NCBI GenBank assembly: GCA_016930375.1
Contig: JAFGGU010000003.1
Span: forward strand, 62,001-126,000
From: Bacteroidales bacterium
GTDB lineage: Bacteria > Bacteroidota > Bacteroidia > Bacteroidales > UBA10428
Direction: 5' to 3'
Length of the DNA stretch: 64,000 nucleotides
In this document: positions 26,176 to 35,700 of the stretch, in pieces
Layout of the letters: each line of letters starts with the position of its first letter
Position numbering within the stretch: the first letter of the stretch is position 1
Notes under the pieces: model-generated
Database searches by the model: none
The model's input: only the letters and a program-made list of their open reading frames with translations
What the model was told of the DNA's origin: nothing
Position numbers and translations under genes: made by a program

Positions 26176-26208
26176 TAGAGACGCATTGTAATGCGTCTCT
26201 ATTTTTTT
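26176..26208 (+). terminator. Rho-independent terminator made from a GAGACGCA palindrome
   Basis: A 12-bp perfect stem (TAGAGACGCATT with AATGCGTCTCTA) with a 2-base loop, followed by seven T residues. It ends the porP/sprF-gldJ-like transcript, 26 bases after the stop. The stem core is the same as the palindrome at 62081-62110. The murF start is 16 bases downstream. Confidence 0.85.
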
Positions 26209-26223
26209 GTATATATTGCATTC

Positions 26224-27513
26224 ATGGAAATCAAAGAATTGTATGATATTTTCCTGACCGGCAGGACGGTTTCCACTGACTCCCGGAACATCATTCCGGG
26301 ATGCCTGTTTTTCGCTCTGAAAGGAGAAAACTTCAACGGTAACTCTTTTGGACCAGAGGCAATCGAAAAAGGTGCGCTTATTGCCATTGTTGACGAGGAA
26401 CCGGAACAACAGCACCCAAAAATTATCAGGGTGGATAACGTGTTACGGGTTTTACAGCAGCTTGCACGGTATCACCGACTTCACCGGGGAATTCCCATCC
26501 TCGCCATAACAGGATCAAATGGTAAAACCACTACCAAGGAATTGTGCAAAGCGGTATTGTCAGAAAAATACAAAGTACATGCTACCGAAGGGAATCTGAA
26601 TAATCACATTGGTGTTCCGCTTACTCTTTTGTCCATGGATGATACCGTAGAATTTGGAATTGTTGAAATGGGAGCCAATCACCCGGGTGAGATCGCCCTT
26701 CTGTGTGAAATTGCCCAACCCGATTACGGACTGATTACCAATGTGGGTAAGGCACATCTCGAAGGATTCGGAAGTATTCAGGGAGTTGCGCTGGCCAAGG
26801 GAGAGCTGTTTAAACACCTTATCCATCGGGGGAAGACCCTTTTTGTAAATGAAGGGAATAAATATGTCCGGCAGCTTGTTCCGGGGAACTATCCAAAAGC
26901 CATGTGGTATAATGGGGATCAGGGACCACAGATTCAAAACATGACCGGTGATCCTTATCTGAATCTCCGGATCATTGACCACAATGCAGCTGTTGAAATA
27001 AAAACTGGATTATTGGGTGGCTACAATGCCGAGAATGTGTTGGCGGCCTATTGTGTGGGAAATCATTTGGGCATTCCGGTGGAATCCATAAAAGATTCAA
27101 TTCATACGTATCAACCCCGAAATAACCGTTCACAGCTGTTGCATACAGGAAAAAACAGGGTCTTCATGGATGCCTACAATGCCAATCCTTCAAGTATGCA
27201 TGCGGCGATCAGCGAATTTCTCCGGTTCGACGATGAGCGGAAATTGCTAATCCTGGGTGAAATGCGTGAACTGGGCGATTCCGCGTACCGGGAACACGAA
27301 AGCATCGTTAGCCTTCTTAAGGAACAGGGAATCAAGGATGTAATATTTATCGGTGAGGCTTTTGAAAAGCCCTCCAAGGAAGCAGGATATACCTATGTTG
27401 AATCAACTGAACAGCTAAGCCAATGGCTTTCAGGAAAATCCCTGACCGGTTATTTTGTTTTCATCAAGGGATCACGCAGCAACCAGCTTGAAAAAGTGAT
27501 CCCGTTATTGTAG
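26224..27513 (+). CDS. murF: UDP-N-acetylmuramoyl-tripeptide--D-alanyl-D-alanine ligase
   Basis: 429 residues from the ATG at 26224; the reading upstream of this runs into the terminator hairpin. MurF adds D-Ala-D-Ala to the UDP-MurNAc-tripeptide using ATP, the last cytoplasmic precursor step of peptidoglycan. Motifs: STDSRNIIPGCLFFAL near residue 17, the ATP loop TGSNGKTTTKE at 96-106, EMGANHPGEI near 148, and YNANPSSM near 316. It is close to the GldJ-like gene, but a strong terminator lies between them, so its promoter is unclear. Its last 9 bases overlap the end of the convergent pruA gene. Confidence 0.96.
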   Translation: MEIKELYDIFLTGRTVSTDSRNIIPGCLFFALKGENFNGNSFGPEAIEKGALIAIVDEEPEQQHPKIIRVDNVLRVLQQLARYHRLHRGIPILAITGSNGKTTTKELCKAVLSEKYKVHATEGNLNNHIGVPLTLLSMDDTVEFGIVEMGANHPGEIALLCEIAQPDYGLITNVGKAHLEGFGSIQGVALAKGELFKHLIHRGKTLFVNEGNKYVRQLVPGNYPKAMWYNGDQGPQIQNMTGDPYLNLRIIDHNAAVEIKTGLLGGYNAENVLAAYCVGNHLGIPVESIKDSIHTYQPRNNRSQLLHTGKNRVFMDAYNANPSSMHAAISEFLRFDDERKLLILGEMRELGDSAYREHESIVSLLKEQGIKDVIFIGEAFEKPSKEAGYTYVESTEQLSQWLSGKSLTGYFVFIKGSRSNQLEKVIPLL

Positions 27514-29151
27514 CAATTTATCTTTCAGCATAAAAGGATAACGGTAATTCACCGGAGGTACAAAAGTTTCCTTGACGGCACGGGGAGATATCCATCGGAT
27601 GATGTTCAGCACCGAACCTGCCTTATCATTGGTGCCTGATCCCCGGCTACCGCCAAAGGGCTGCTGTCCGACCACCGCACCGGTGGGCTTGTCATTGATA
27701 TAGAAGTTGCCGGCTGCATGGATCAGTTTTCTGGAAGCCAGTTCAATAATCTCCCGCTCACGGGCAAAAATTGAACCTGTCAGGGCATACATGGAGGTCC
27801 TGTCACATAATTCAAGCGTTTCGATGAACCATTTGGCCGGATAAACATACAAGGTGAGGATGGGACCAAAGAATTCCTCCTGCATGGCGAAATACATGGG
27901 ATCTTCAGCTAAAGCCACAGTGGGTTCAATAAAGTATCCGGTGCCTTTGTATGTTTTTCCTCCCGAAATGATTTTGGCCTGTTTTTCGCGTTTGATGCGC
28001 TCAATTACGCGTTTAAGCTTTGTAAATGAGCCTTCATCAATGACAGCATTGATGAAATTGGTAAAATCCTCCGGCCCGCCCATGGTGAATGATGCCAGGT
28101 CATCCAGGAGCATTTCCTTTACCTTCGGCCACATGGTATCCGGAATATATGCCCTTGAAACTGCAGAGCATTTCTGACCCTGGTACTCAAATGCACCACG
28201 GGACATGGCAGTGACCACCTGCTCAGGATCAGCGGACTCATGAACCATGACAAAATCTTTGCCGCCTGTCTCGCCCACCACGCGGGGATAAGTGTGATAG
28301 TTGTAAATATTGTCACCGATGGTTTTCCAAATGGTCTGGAATACCTCAGTGGAACCGGTATAATGTATGCCTGCAAAGTAAGGATGGGATAAAACCACCT
28401 TGCTGACTACGGGACCGGGCGCAAATACCATATTGATCACTCCGTCGGGAAGGCCGGCCTCCCTGAGAACATCCATAATGACCCTGGCGGAATATACCTG
28501 TGCCTTGGAGGGTTTCCATACCACGACGTTCCCCATGATAGCAGGTGCTGTAGGCAGGTTTCCGGCAATCGAGGTAAAATTAAACGGAGTAAGTGCGAAG
28601 ACAAATCCTTCCAGGGGTCTCCATTCCAACCGGTTCCAAACGCCCGGAGGGGAAAACGGCTGAAATTTATACAAATCAGTCATGTACTTCACGTTGAATC
28701 GCAGAAAATCAGTCAATTCGCAAGCGGCATCTATCTCTGCCTGGTATATGTTTTTGCTTTGCCCCAGCATGGTGGCGGCATTGATCTTTATCCGGTAAGG
28801 CCCCGATAAAAGATCTGCCGCTTTGAGGAAAACGGAGGCACGTGCTTCCCAGGGCAGGGAGGCCCAGTCTTCACGGGCTTTAAGAGCGGCGTCCACCGCC
28901 ATTTTAACTTCCTTCTCACCTCCCTGGTGATAATGACCCAGGAGGTGCTGATGGTCATGGGGCGGATGAATCTCAACCAGGTCACCAGTCCTGATTTCTT
29001 TTCCACCAACAAACATGGGAATATCGGCGAGGTTTTCACGGTAATCCCTGATCTGTTTTTTCAGTTCCTCCCGCTCCCGGGTCCCGGGAGCATAACTTAA
29101 TATGGGTTCGTTCTGTGGATCGGGTACGTTAAAGAATCCGGTGGCTAACAT
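27505..29151 (-). CDS. pruA: L-glutamate gamma-semialdehyde (P5C) dehydrogenase
   Basis: 548 residues in the size range of stand-alone P5C dehydrogenases. It oxidises glutamate semialdehyde to glutamate with NAD, the second step of proline breakdown. The catalytic Cys328 is in GQKCSAVSRAY; the general-base Glu lies in VVGETGGKDFV; FGPILTLYVYP and QPFGGSRGSGTNDKAG are family segments. The matching proline dehydrogenase is encoded at 43954, about 15 kb away. A TAACTTTG box lies 18 bases before the start. It overlaps murF tail-to-tail by 9 bases. Confidence 0.94.
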   Translation of the reverse strand: MLATGFFNVPDPQNEPILSYAPGTREREELKKQIRDYRENLADIPMFVGGKEIRTGDLVEIHPPHDHQHLLGHYHQGGEKEVKMAVDAALKAREDWASLPWEARASVFLKAADLLSGPYRIKINAATMLGQSKNIYQAEIDAACELTDFLRFNVKYMTDLYKFQPFSPPGVWNRLEWRPLEGFVFALTPFNFTSIAGNLPTAPAIMGNVVVWKPSKAQVYSARVIMDVLREAGLPDGVINMVFAPGPVVSKVVLSHPYFAGIHYTGSTEVFQTIWKTIGDNIYNYHTYPRVVGETGGKDFVMVHESADPEQVVTAMSRGAFEYQGQKCSAVSRAYIPDTMWPKVKEMLLDDLASFTMGGPEDFTNFINAVIDEGSFTKLKRVIERIKREKQAKIISGGKTYKGTGYFIEPTVALAEDPMYFAMQEEFFGPILTLYVYPAKWFIETLELCDRTSMYALTGSIFAREREIIELASRKLIHAAGNFYINDKPTGAVVGQQPFGGSRGSGTNDKAGSVLNIIRWISPRAVKETFVPPVNYRYPFMLKDKLLQ

Positions 29152-29168
29152 GGCTTTTCCTTTTTTAG

Positions 29169-29176
29169 CAAAGTTA
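29169..29176 (-). promoter_or_regulatory. -7 element upstream of pruA
   Basis: TAACTTTG on the minus strand, a full TAnnTTTG match 18 bases before the pruA start codon. The upstream box is not clear. Confidence 0.45.
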
Positions 29177-29276
29177 TCAAAGCACCCTCCCTAAAAAAAT
29201 GATTTTTATTATTCATTGAATCAGTATCTGTTAATAAATGTTTAACTCCTTATGATTTCTTGTAGCAGCTTATCCT

Positions 29277-29284
29277 TAACTTTG
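29277..29284 (+). promoter_or_regulatory. -7 element upstream of the FtsB/DivIC-like gene
   Basis: TAACTTTG, a full TAnnTTTG match 19 bases before the TTG start. The short leader it implies supports the TTG at 29303 as the true start. Confidence 0.45.
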
Positions 29285-29302
29285 TAATAACCATCAAAGA
29301 AA

Positions 29303-29653
29303 TTGGAAACGGGAACGCCTATCGGGTTGATCAGGAAACTCACTGAATACTGGGGTGAAATTCGGAATTCAAGAGTTGGCAGGGCATTGAGAAACAAATA
29401 TGTGCTTACGGCCTCGATTTTCCTGGTTTGGTTACTTATTTTCGATCAGAACAACCTGACGGACCGAAGGAAGAGTTCACGTGAATACCACCAGTTGCTG
29501 CAGGAAAAAGAATACTATCTGAATAAGATCCGGGAGGACAGAAGACGCATCAATGAGTTGAAAACCGATAATGATAACCTGGAAAAGTTTGCGCGGGAAC
29601 AATACCTGATGAAGAAGGATAATGAGGATATTTTTATTATCGTGGACGATTGA
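29303..29653 (+). CDS. Septum formation initiator, FtsB/DivIC-like
   Basis: 116 residues. One membrane helix (about 33-48, VLTASIFLVWLLIFD) is followed by a coiled coil (about 55-95) and the short acidic end. This is the FtsB/DivIC layout; the protein joins FtsL and FtsQ in the division complex. The only reasonable start is a TTG at 29303, since no ATG precedes the membrane helix and a promoter box lies just upstream. Its last 17 bases overlap the end of the convergent glycosyltransferase gene. Confidence 0.85.
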   Translation: METGTPIGLIRKLTEYWGEIRNSRVGRALRNKYVLTASIFLVWLLIFDQNNLTDRRKSSREYHQLLQEKEYYLNKIREDRRRINELKTDNDNLEKFAREQYLMKKDNEDIFIIVDD

Positions 29654-30917
29654 GGTTACGTTCAATCCCTCTCAATATCTCCAAAAGCTCCAATGCACTT
29701 ATTTTTTCGGAAATGCCTTTTATGCCGGTAATCTCTAAAAATGCAATTGCTGCTTCTCTCACCGGAACCTGATGATAATAATGCTGGCTGGCATAATTCA
29801 GGTACTTGACAATCCTGAAAGCGTCGAACCACCTGTAAAACCGTTTTATGAAAGCTGAAACCGAACCGCTGTTGGCATTGATTTCATCAATAGCCTCAGG
29901 TGCATGCAAATCATGCAGGTAACTTTTGAGCGGTTCCGGCAAGGTGTTGATCCTGGTTACAATATTATCACGATGTTTTTTATGGAATTCCGCAATTTGC
30001 CCGAACAGCAATCTGAGCGCTGTAAAGCATTCCGGTGAATAGGTCAGAAAGTCTTCTTTTTCCAGGGCGAGGTATTTGCTTATAGCCGCACCGGTTCCAA
30101 AAGGCGCCCGATTGGAAGCTCTGGGCGACGGTATGACGCGTGTACCGGTGATATCCATAAATTGGCCGAGGGGGATAATTTTATGCAGAAAATAGAAATC
30201 TTCACCTGCTTTCCTTTTGTTCATACCGCCCTGTGCAGCATATGCATCCGCCCTTACACCAAAACATGAACCAACCGTATGGTGCGCATAGGGAAAACCT
30301 GTGTATCTCAGAAACTGATTCACACAACGCATATGCAGTTCGTAATCGACAATACCCCGGTAAATTTTTTCCGGAAATTCCTTTCCCGTGATCGGGTGTT
30401 CAAAATAGACATCAAAACCGGTAACGGTCTTATTTTCTTCAAGTGTATCCTCGATCGCTGTAAAGTAGTTGTCATCACACCGGCTATCTGCATCGAACGA
30501 CAGTATGAATCCGCCTGGATTGCCGATTTGGTTGAAGCGGCTAAGCGCTTCATCCATGCCCGTCTTTCTGGCCAGGCCTACGCCGGCATCCCGGACCGGC
30601 ATTTTCATTGAATCGATCGGCAGGAATCGCATGGCCGGATCCTGATGTTCCTTAATCCAGGAGGCGACATCAAGCCATGTCTGCAGGTTGGCATCGAGAA
30701 CAGACCGGGGAACATCTTCAGAGGAATTGACCACGACGATCACTTCAACATGTCCGACGGGTCTGGTGCAGTTCCAAAGGGCCTGCAGGGAATCAGTGGC
30801 ACCTGGCTCGCAATATGCCGGGATTACAACGGCAAACCTGAGTTTATCAGATGGAAGATCGGTAAAATAGGGACTAAATCCGTTTTGCTTTCTGAGGTAA
30901 TTGTCAGCAAAGCCCAT
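29637..30917 (-). CDS. Glycosyltransferase family 2 protein
   Basis: 426 residues with a GT-A nucleotide-diphospho-sugar transferase fold: AVVIPAYCEPGATDSL near residue 29, the metal-binding FDADSRCDDNYF near 160, and GEDFYFLHKI near 239, where the ED pair is a likely catalytic base. No membrane segment is evident, so it is probably cytoplasmic or peripheral. It is the last gene of an adhesin-PorP/SprF-OmpH-GT run (13 bases after the OmpH-like gene). It could decorate a surface polysaccharide or glycoprotein; the substrate is unknown. Confidence 0.82.
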   Translation of the reverse strand: MGFADNYLRKQNGFSPYFTDLPSDKLRFAVVIPAYCEPGATDSLQALWNCTRPVGHVEVIVVVNSSEDVPRSVLDANLQTWLDVASWIKEHQDPAMRFLPIDSMKMPVRDAGVGLARKTGMDEALSRFNQIGNPGGFILSFDADSRCDDNYFTAIEDTLEENKTVTGFDVYFEHPITGKEFPEKIYRGIVDYELHMRCVNQFLRYTGFPYAHHTVGSCFGVRADAYAAQGGMNKRKAGEDFYFLHKIIPLGQFMDITGTRVIPSPRASNRAPFGTGAAISKYLALEKEDFLTYSPECFTALRLLFGQIAEFHKKHRDNIVTRINTLPEPLKSYLHDLHAPEAIDEINANSGSVSAFIKRFYRWFDAFRIVKYLNYASQHYYHQVPVREAAIAFLEITGIKGISEKISALELLEILRGIERNLNRPR

Positions 30918-30929
30918 CAGGAATTGATA

Positions 30930-31541
30930 TTATTCCTTCTTTTTGTCCAGCTGGTATTTTTCATTCAGCCCGGTGACGATGTTTTCGGTGATATCCAGGC
31001 TATCATTGGCATACAGAATATTACCGCCGAAAGAAGTCCCCAGCACATATTTATAATTGAATTGTGCGCTGTTTTCTTTCAGGTATTCCATGATGGAATT
31101 GATCACCTGGCGATTCATAACGGCTTGTTTTTCACTTATCTCGGTAGTAAGATCCTGCTGAAGCTTGAGCAGATCCTGTTGTTTGGTATACAATTGCTGC
31201 TCAATGGTCTGCGCGTCGGACCGGGTGATCAGACCGCGCTGAGCTTTGTACTGATAATCATTGACATCCTTCTGGTAGGCTTCCTGCTTGGCCTGGAATG
31301 CGGCTTCGGAGGAGGTGTACTTGCTTTCAAGCTCAGCGGACAGGTCGGTTGCCATATCAAACTTACTGATCACAGAATCTATCTGAACATAAAAGATGGC
31401 ACTGCCATCGGCGACACCGGCTGCAAATCCGGCTTCTGATTTGTTCTTTTTACCTGTGCCAATACCTGTAAAATGCAAAACGTACAGCACTGCCACCGCC
31501 ACTGCAAGCAGTATATTCAACAGAAGAGGAAGTCTTTTCAT
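30930..31541 (-). CDS. OmpH/Skp-like periplasmic chaperone
   Basis: 203 residues. An N-terminal signal-anchor (about 5-25) is followed by AIFYVQIDSVISKFDMA, as in Skp, then a long helical coiled coil (about 65-145) rich in Gln, Lys and Glu, and a compact end (YKYVLGTSFGGNILYAND). This is the jellyfish-shaped Skp/OmpH plan, which holds unfolded outer-membrane proteins in the periplasm. It lies just after a PorP/SprF barrel gene and may serve it. It has a well-formed promoter of its own. Confidence 0.83.
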   Translation of the reverse strand: MKRLPLLLNILLAVAVAVLYVLHFTGIGTGKKNKSEAGFAAGVADGSAIFYVQIDSVISKFDMATDLSAELESKYTSSEAAFQAKQEAYQKDVNDYQYKAQRGLITRSDAQTIEQQLYTKQQDLLKLQQDLTTEISEKQAVMNRQVINSIMEYLKENSAQFNYKYVLGTSFGGNILYANDSLDITENIVTGLNEKYQLDKKKE

Positions 31542-31574
31542 TGTTAGGCCCTTTATATTTAATAATTAGGGTAG

Positions 31575-31603
31575 CAAATATAAATTTTTAAACTAACAAC
31601 AAA
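31575..31603 (-). promoter_or_regulatory. Promoter for the OmpH-like/GT2 pair
   Basis: On the minus strand TTTG (31600-31603), a 17-base spacer and TATATTTG (31575-31582), a full match to TAnnTTTG, 33 bases before the start at 31541. Confidence 0.6.
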
Positions 31604-31625
31604 AAAAAAGCGGTAACAATTGTGA

Positions 31626-32597
31626 TTAAAACTCGGGGCAGGGTACTTCACCTTTTTTGGAGCGGCGGGGGAAGGCAAATTTATAACTCAATGATATTTC
31701 ATGTGAGCCAATGGCCTGGCCGATCAGGTTGGAAATGGTAACATCATAGCTGTAACCGACATTGAAGCTTTTGGTTTTATAACCCACGAGAACGATAAAG
31801 GCATCTCCCCGCTGCGAATTGAAGGGAGGGATTCCGCGGTACCATAAACCAAGCACCATGGGATTCTTATGCCAGTATACCCCCACGTCAAGCTGATTAA
31901 AAGGCCCCTGGTGCTTAAAAAGATAAGCAAGCGTCATGGTTTCTTCCAACGGTTTCAGCAATCTCCCTCTCCGCACCAGTTCGACACCTCCAAAAACAGC
32001 TACTTTTACGGGTATCTCATGTTTGTCAGCATAAAAGGAAACATTCGGAGTCAGAATATGATCCACGGTAACGCCTGCCCAGACTCTTTTTGAATATACC
32101 AGGGCTGACAATGCCAGGTCGACATCCCTCACCTTGGGAATGGGCTCTATTTCAACAGTACTACCGCCATTGTACATCACTTCATCGATAAAGGTGAGTT
32201 TATCCCATGCCAGACCGTGTTCCCTGTATGAGAAATGCAGTCCGGGCCGGGCATATACATCCTGAAATAATTTGAAATTATAGGAGTACTGAGCGCCTAC
32301 GCTCAATGTTCCCAGCTGACCGGAGCCTGCGGCATCCTTATAGGCCAGGAAACCAATGCCGCTGTTGAAATTGGAGAAATAATGATCATAGGAAAAGCTG
32401 TAGGTTACAAAAGGGGCGGGCAGGTGTATCCACTGATCCCGGAAGTTGGCGCATATCCTGCTGGCCTCTGCAGCGCCTGCAAATGAAGGCGCCAGGTACA
32501 GCGGATTGGAATAAAACTGCGAAAACTGGGGATCCTGGGCATATGAACCGGCCAGTCCCAAAAAGCTGAGAAAACATATGGCTAAAAGCCTGTGCAT
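31626..32597 (-). CDS. PorP/SprF family type IX secretion outer-membrane protein (second copy)
   Basis: 323 residues with a signal peptide and the family opening QDPQFSQFYSNPLYLAPSFAGA. Beta-strand-rich barrel segments follow, with IGSHEISLSYKFAFP near the end and a final CPEF, like the CPAYN end of the copy at 23577. PorP/SprF members are often encoded beside one large type B cargo and are needed for its export. Here the giant PKD protein lies 147 bases upstream on the same strand, so this copy is probably its dedicated helper. Confidence 0.9.
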   Translation of the reverse strand: MHRLLAICFLSFLGLAGSYAQDPQFSQFYSNPLYLAPSFAGAAEASRICANFRDQWIHLPAPFVTYSFSYDHYFSNFNSGIGFLAYKDAAGSGQLGTLSVGAQYSYNFKLFQDVYARPGLHFSYREHGLAWDKLTFIDEVMYNGGSTVEIEPIPKVRDVDLALSALVYSKRVWAGVTVDHILTPNVSFYADKHEIPVKVAVFGGVELVRRGRLLKPLEETMTLAYLFKHQGPFNQLDVGVYWHKNPMVLGLWYRGIPPFNSQRGDAFIVLVGYKTKSFNVGYSYDVTISNLIGQAIGSHEISLSYKFAFPRRSKKGEVPCPEF

Positions 32598-32744
32598 GGT
32601 TGAATCCTCAAATAACGGCGGTTTGGCATTTTTACATAATACGTTTTTATACCGGGTTGGGTTGTCAAAACATCGGTAAATTTGATAACAGGGGTGATTT
32701 GAAAGGCGGACAAATCAGGGAAGCAGGATTTTACTGCTCCGCAA

Positions 32745-35700
32745 TTAGGGTTCCCTTACCAGCACGGTTACATCTCCTGCTTTAACGTAAGGTCTGCCAT
32801 TGGTGAACCTGGCAACAACCCGCCATACATAAACATCCTGTTTGGCAGGTTTATCCTGGATATATCCGTTCCAGCCTTTGCCGATGTCATCACTGGTGTA
32901 AATAAGTTCTCCCCACCGGGTGTATATTTCGAGTTTGTACATATCAACACCTTCGGCAACGGGTCTGAAGATCCGAGGATCAGGAACCCCGGGATCATAT
33001 ATTTCATCAGCCGGGTCGTCCGGCACTATGGTGATCACATTGGGGAATTCAAGTTTGCCACGGCCGTCAATGACAATGGGCAGTTCACTCGTAAGTGTAT
33101 CCAGACAACCCTGGGTGCTTTCGGCGATAAGGCTGACATAATAGGTGCCGACTTCCATATACTCATGCATTGGCTGGAATTCAGCACTGGTATTTCCGTC
33201 ATTAAAATCCCAGAGATAGGTTGAACCCTGCCGGGTTGTATTGAAGAATTTAATTTCAGTGCCCTCTTCGGTTTGACTTCTGACCCAGGCATAATCCGGT
33301 GTGAACGTAAAACCGGCCGTGGGTTTAGGATAAACGGTAATCATCTTATAATCATAGCTGTATCCGCCATCTCCCTGAACAACCAACCGGATGATGTATA
33401 CTCCTGCCGTATCATATACCTGTGGTGAAGGTACTGCCTCTTCCGATGTAAGGCCTTCATATCCAAAGTCCCACTGGTAACCGTCAGGGTAATTGTATTT
33501 GGTTGTGGATGGAAAATCAACCATAAGCGGCATACATCCCGAAATATCTTCGCCGAGTTCAACTTTGGGAAGAGGCGGTGCAATAATCACATACCGGACC
33601 ACCGTATCGGCGCATTCGGGATTATTCTTGTTGGTGGCAATCAATGACACCGGAATGCGGTTTCCGTCGGTAATATCACCCCAGATCGTGTAATTCTTGG
33701 TAAAGGAAGCTGCAGATTCCGATGAACCCGTTCCATCGCCGTAATTCCAATGATAATTCCAGATAGTTTGACTGTTGGTGAGGTTGTTCAGCGTAAATGT
33801 AGTAATATCCGTAATGGTGTTGAATTCCTGTGCCTGTGGACTTGGCAGGAACTCAGCCCGGGGTTGTGGATAAACGGTGACCTGCTTGGTGGTATCGTCC
33901 ATGCATCCGTTAAGGGATACTGCCTTAAAGCGAACGTCAAAAATCCTGTTGGCAAGACTTTCATTGGCAAAGCGGAACGATGAATTCTGGTAATTACTGA
34001 AGATCTCATCATCGACGTACCAGTAATATTCATTTTCATTGATAGCTGTTCCGGAGAATTCAACTGGCAGGGTGTTACATCCGGCCCACACCGAGGCTGT
34101 GAAATCAACCTCCACACCGGGGAAAACACTCACAGGTTTGAAAACAGTGTCTGTGCAGCCAAAATCAGTAATGGCTACCAGCATAACATTTCTTTCAACG
34201 GTGGTTGAACCGGTATTATAAAATGTATGGTTTATATCCTGGTTTGTTGAGGTTATTCCATCATCAAAGTCCCAGAAATAATCGAGGGTTGTTCCCTGTG
34301 AACCATTGCTGAAGGGTACCGTGAAGGGAGGGCAGTCAACCGCCAGAGGGTATGAAAAATCGGCCAGGGGTTTCGGATGAATGGTAACCGAATGTGAGAT
34401 GGTGCTGTCGCAACCGTATTCAGATATGGCGGTAAGGTTAATGGTATAGCTTACATCATCCGTTCTGCTGAAATTTTTGAAGGTATGTGTCGCATCCTCT
34501 GTGGTTGCGCTGGATCCGTCTCCAAAGTCCCAGTTATAGGTCAGGGGCACGCCAGGCTGACTCAGGTTGGTAAAGGTTGACGGCATCGGATAACACAGCT
34601 GATTGGTATCTATTTCAAAAGCGGCCCTTATCTGGGGATAAACCAAAAGATGTTCAGTCCAGGAAGTATCGCAGCCCTGGCTGTTTGTTACTGTAAGCCT
34701 GATATGTTGATCCACATTGGTGTCTCCGGTGTTGGGATAGGTGTGGCTGAATGTTGCATCGGATTTTTCTTCATCTATGGTCCCGTCATCATTATAATCC
34801 CAGTAGTAATGATTGATCGCACCGGAAGAACTTGATCTGTCGATTTCAAAAGGTTCATGAGAACAAATGGCAGGCTTGTCAATGGTAAATTTGGCATGGA
34901 TAAAAGGATATACATCAATGGTCAGCGTTGTATCATCATAACATCCGAACTGTGAAGTAGCTTCAAGATGAATGTTGTGTAACCGGCTCAGACTGGTAAT
35001 ATTGTCAAAGATATGTTCCGGCGGCGTGGTCATATAGGAGTACTCACCATCATCGAAATTCCACCTGAAGGTTGTGCCATTCATGATGTTAGTACTGTTG
35101 ATAAAATTCACCGGGAGTGGCTGACAACCTTCCGTAATATCGGTTGAGAATTCAGCATGCATTTCAGGATAGACGGTAATGGTATCTGATTTCTCAGCGG
35201 TACAACCGTGAATATTATTGGTGCGTAAAGAAACCGGATATCTTACTGGCAGCAATGTCTGATTTCTGTATATAGGTATGACGGGGTCTGAAAAGTCATG
35301 CAGAATAATGGAATCATCCTCGGTGTATTTCCAGGTGAAATCAGTTATGCCTCCAAAGGAATAATTATTGACTGCAACTCTGAAAGGTGAACAACTGTCG
35401 AGCCGCTCAATGGCAAAATCAGCGGTCACCTTGGAATATACCTGGACGGTGCGGCTGACACTACTGTCGCAACCCGCAGGATTCATAACTACCAGGCTTA
35501 CTGCATAGGTGGTGTCCTTGTCGGTCTGGTTCTGATAAAGCCGTGGCAGCGGATTCTGATCCGTAGAATGGGTTCTGTCACCAAAATCCCAGAAGTAGTT
35601 CAGGTCCTTTCCGGCAGAATTATTGATGAATGATACATTCAGCGGATTGCAGCCCTGGTTGGGGCTGTCAAAATTAAAAGCAGCGATCACCCTTGGATAG

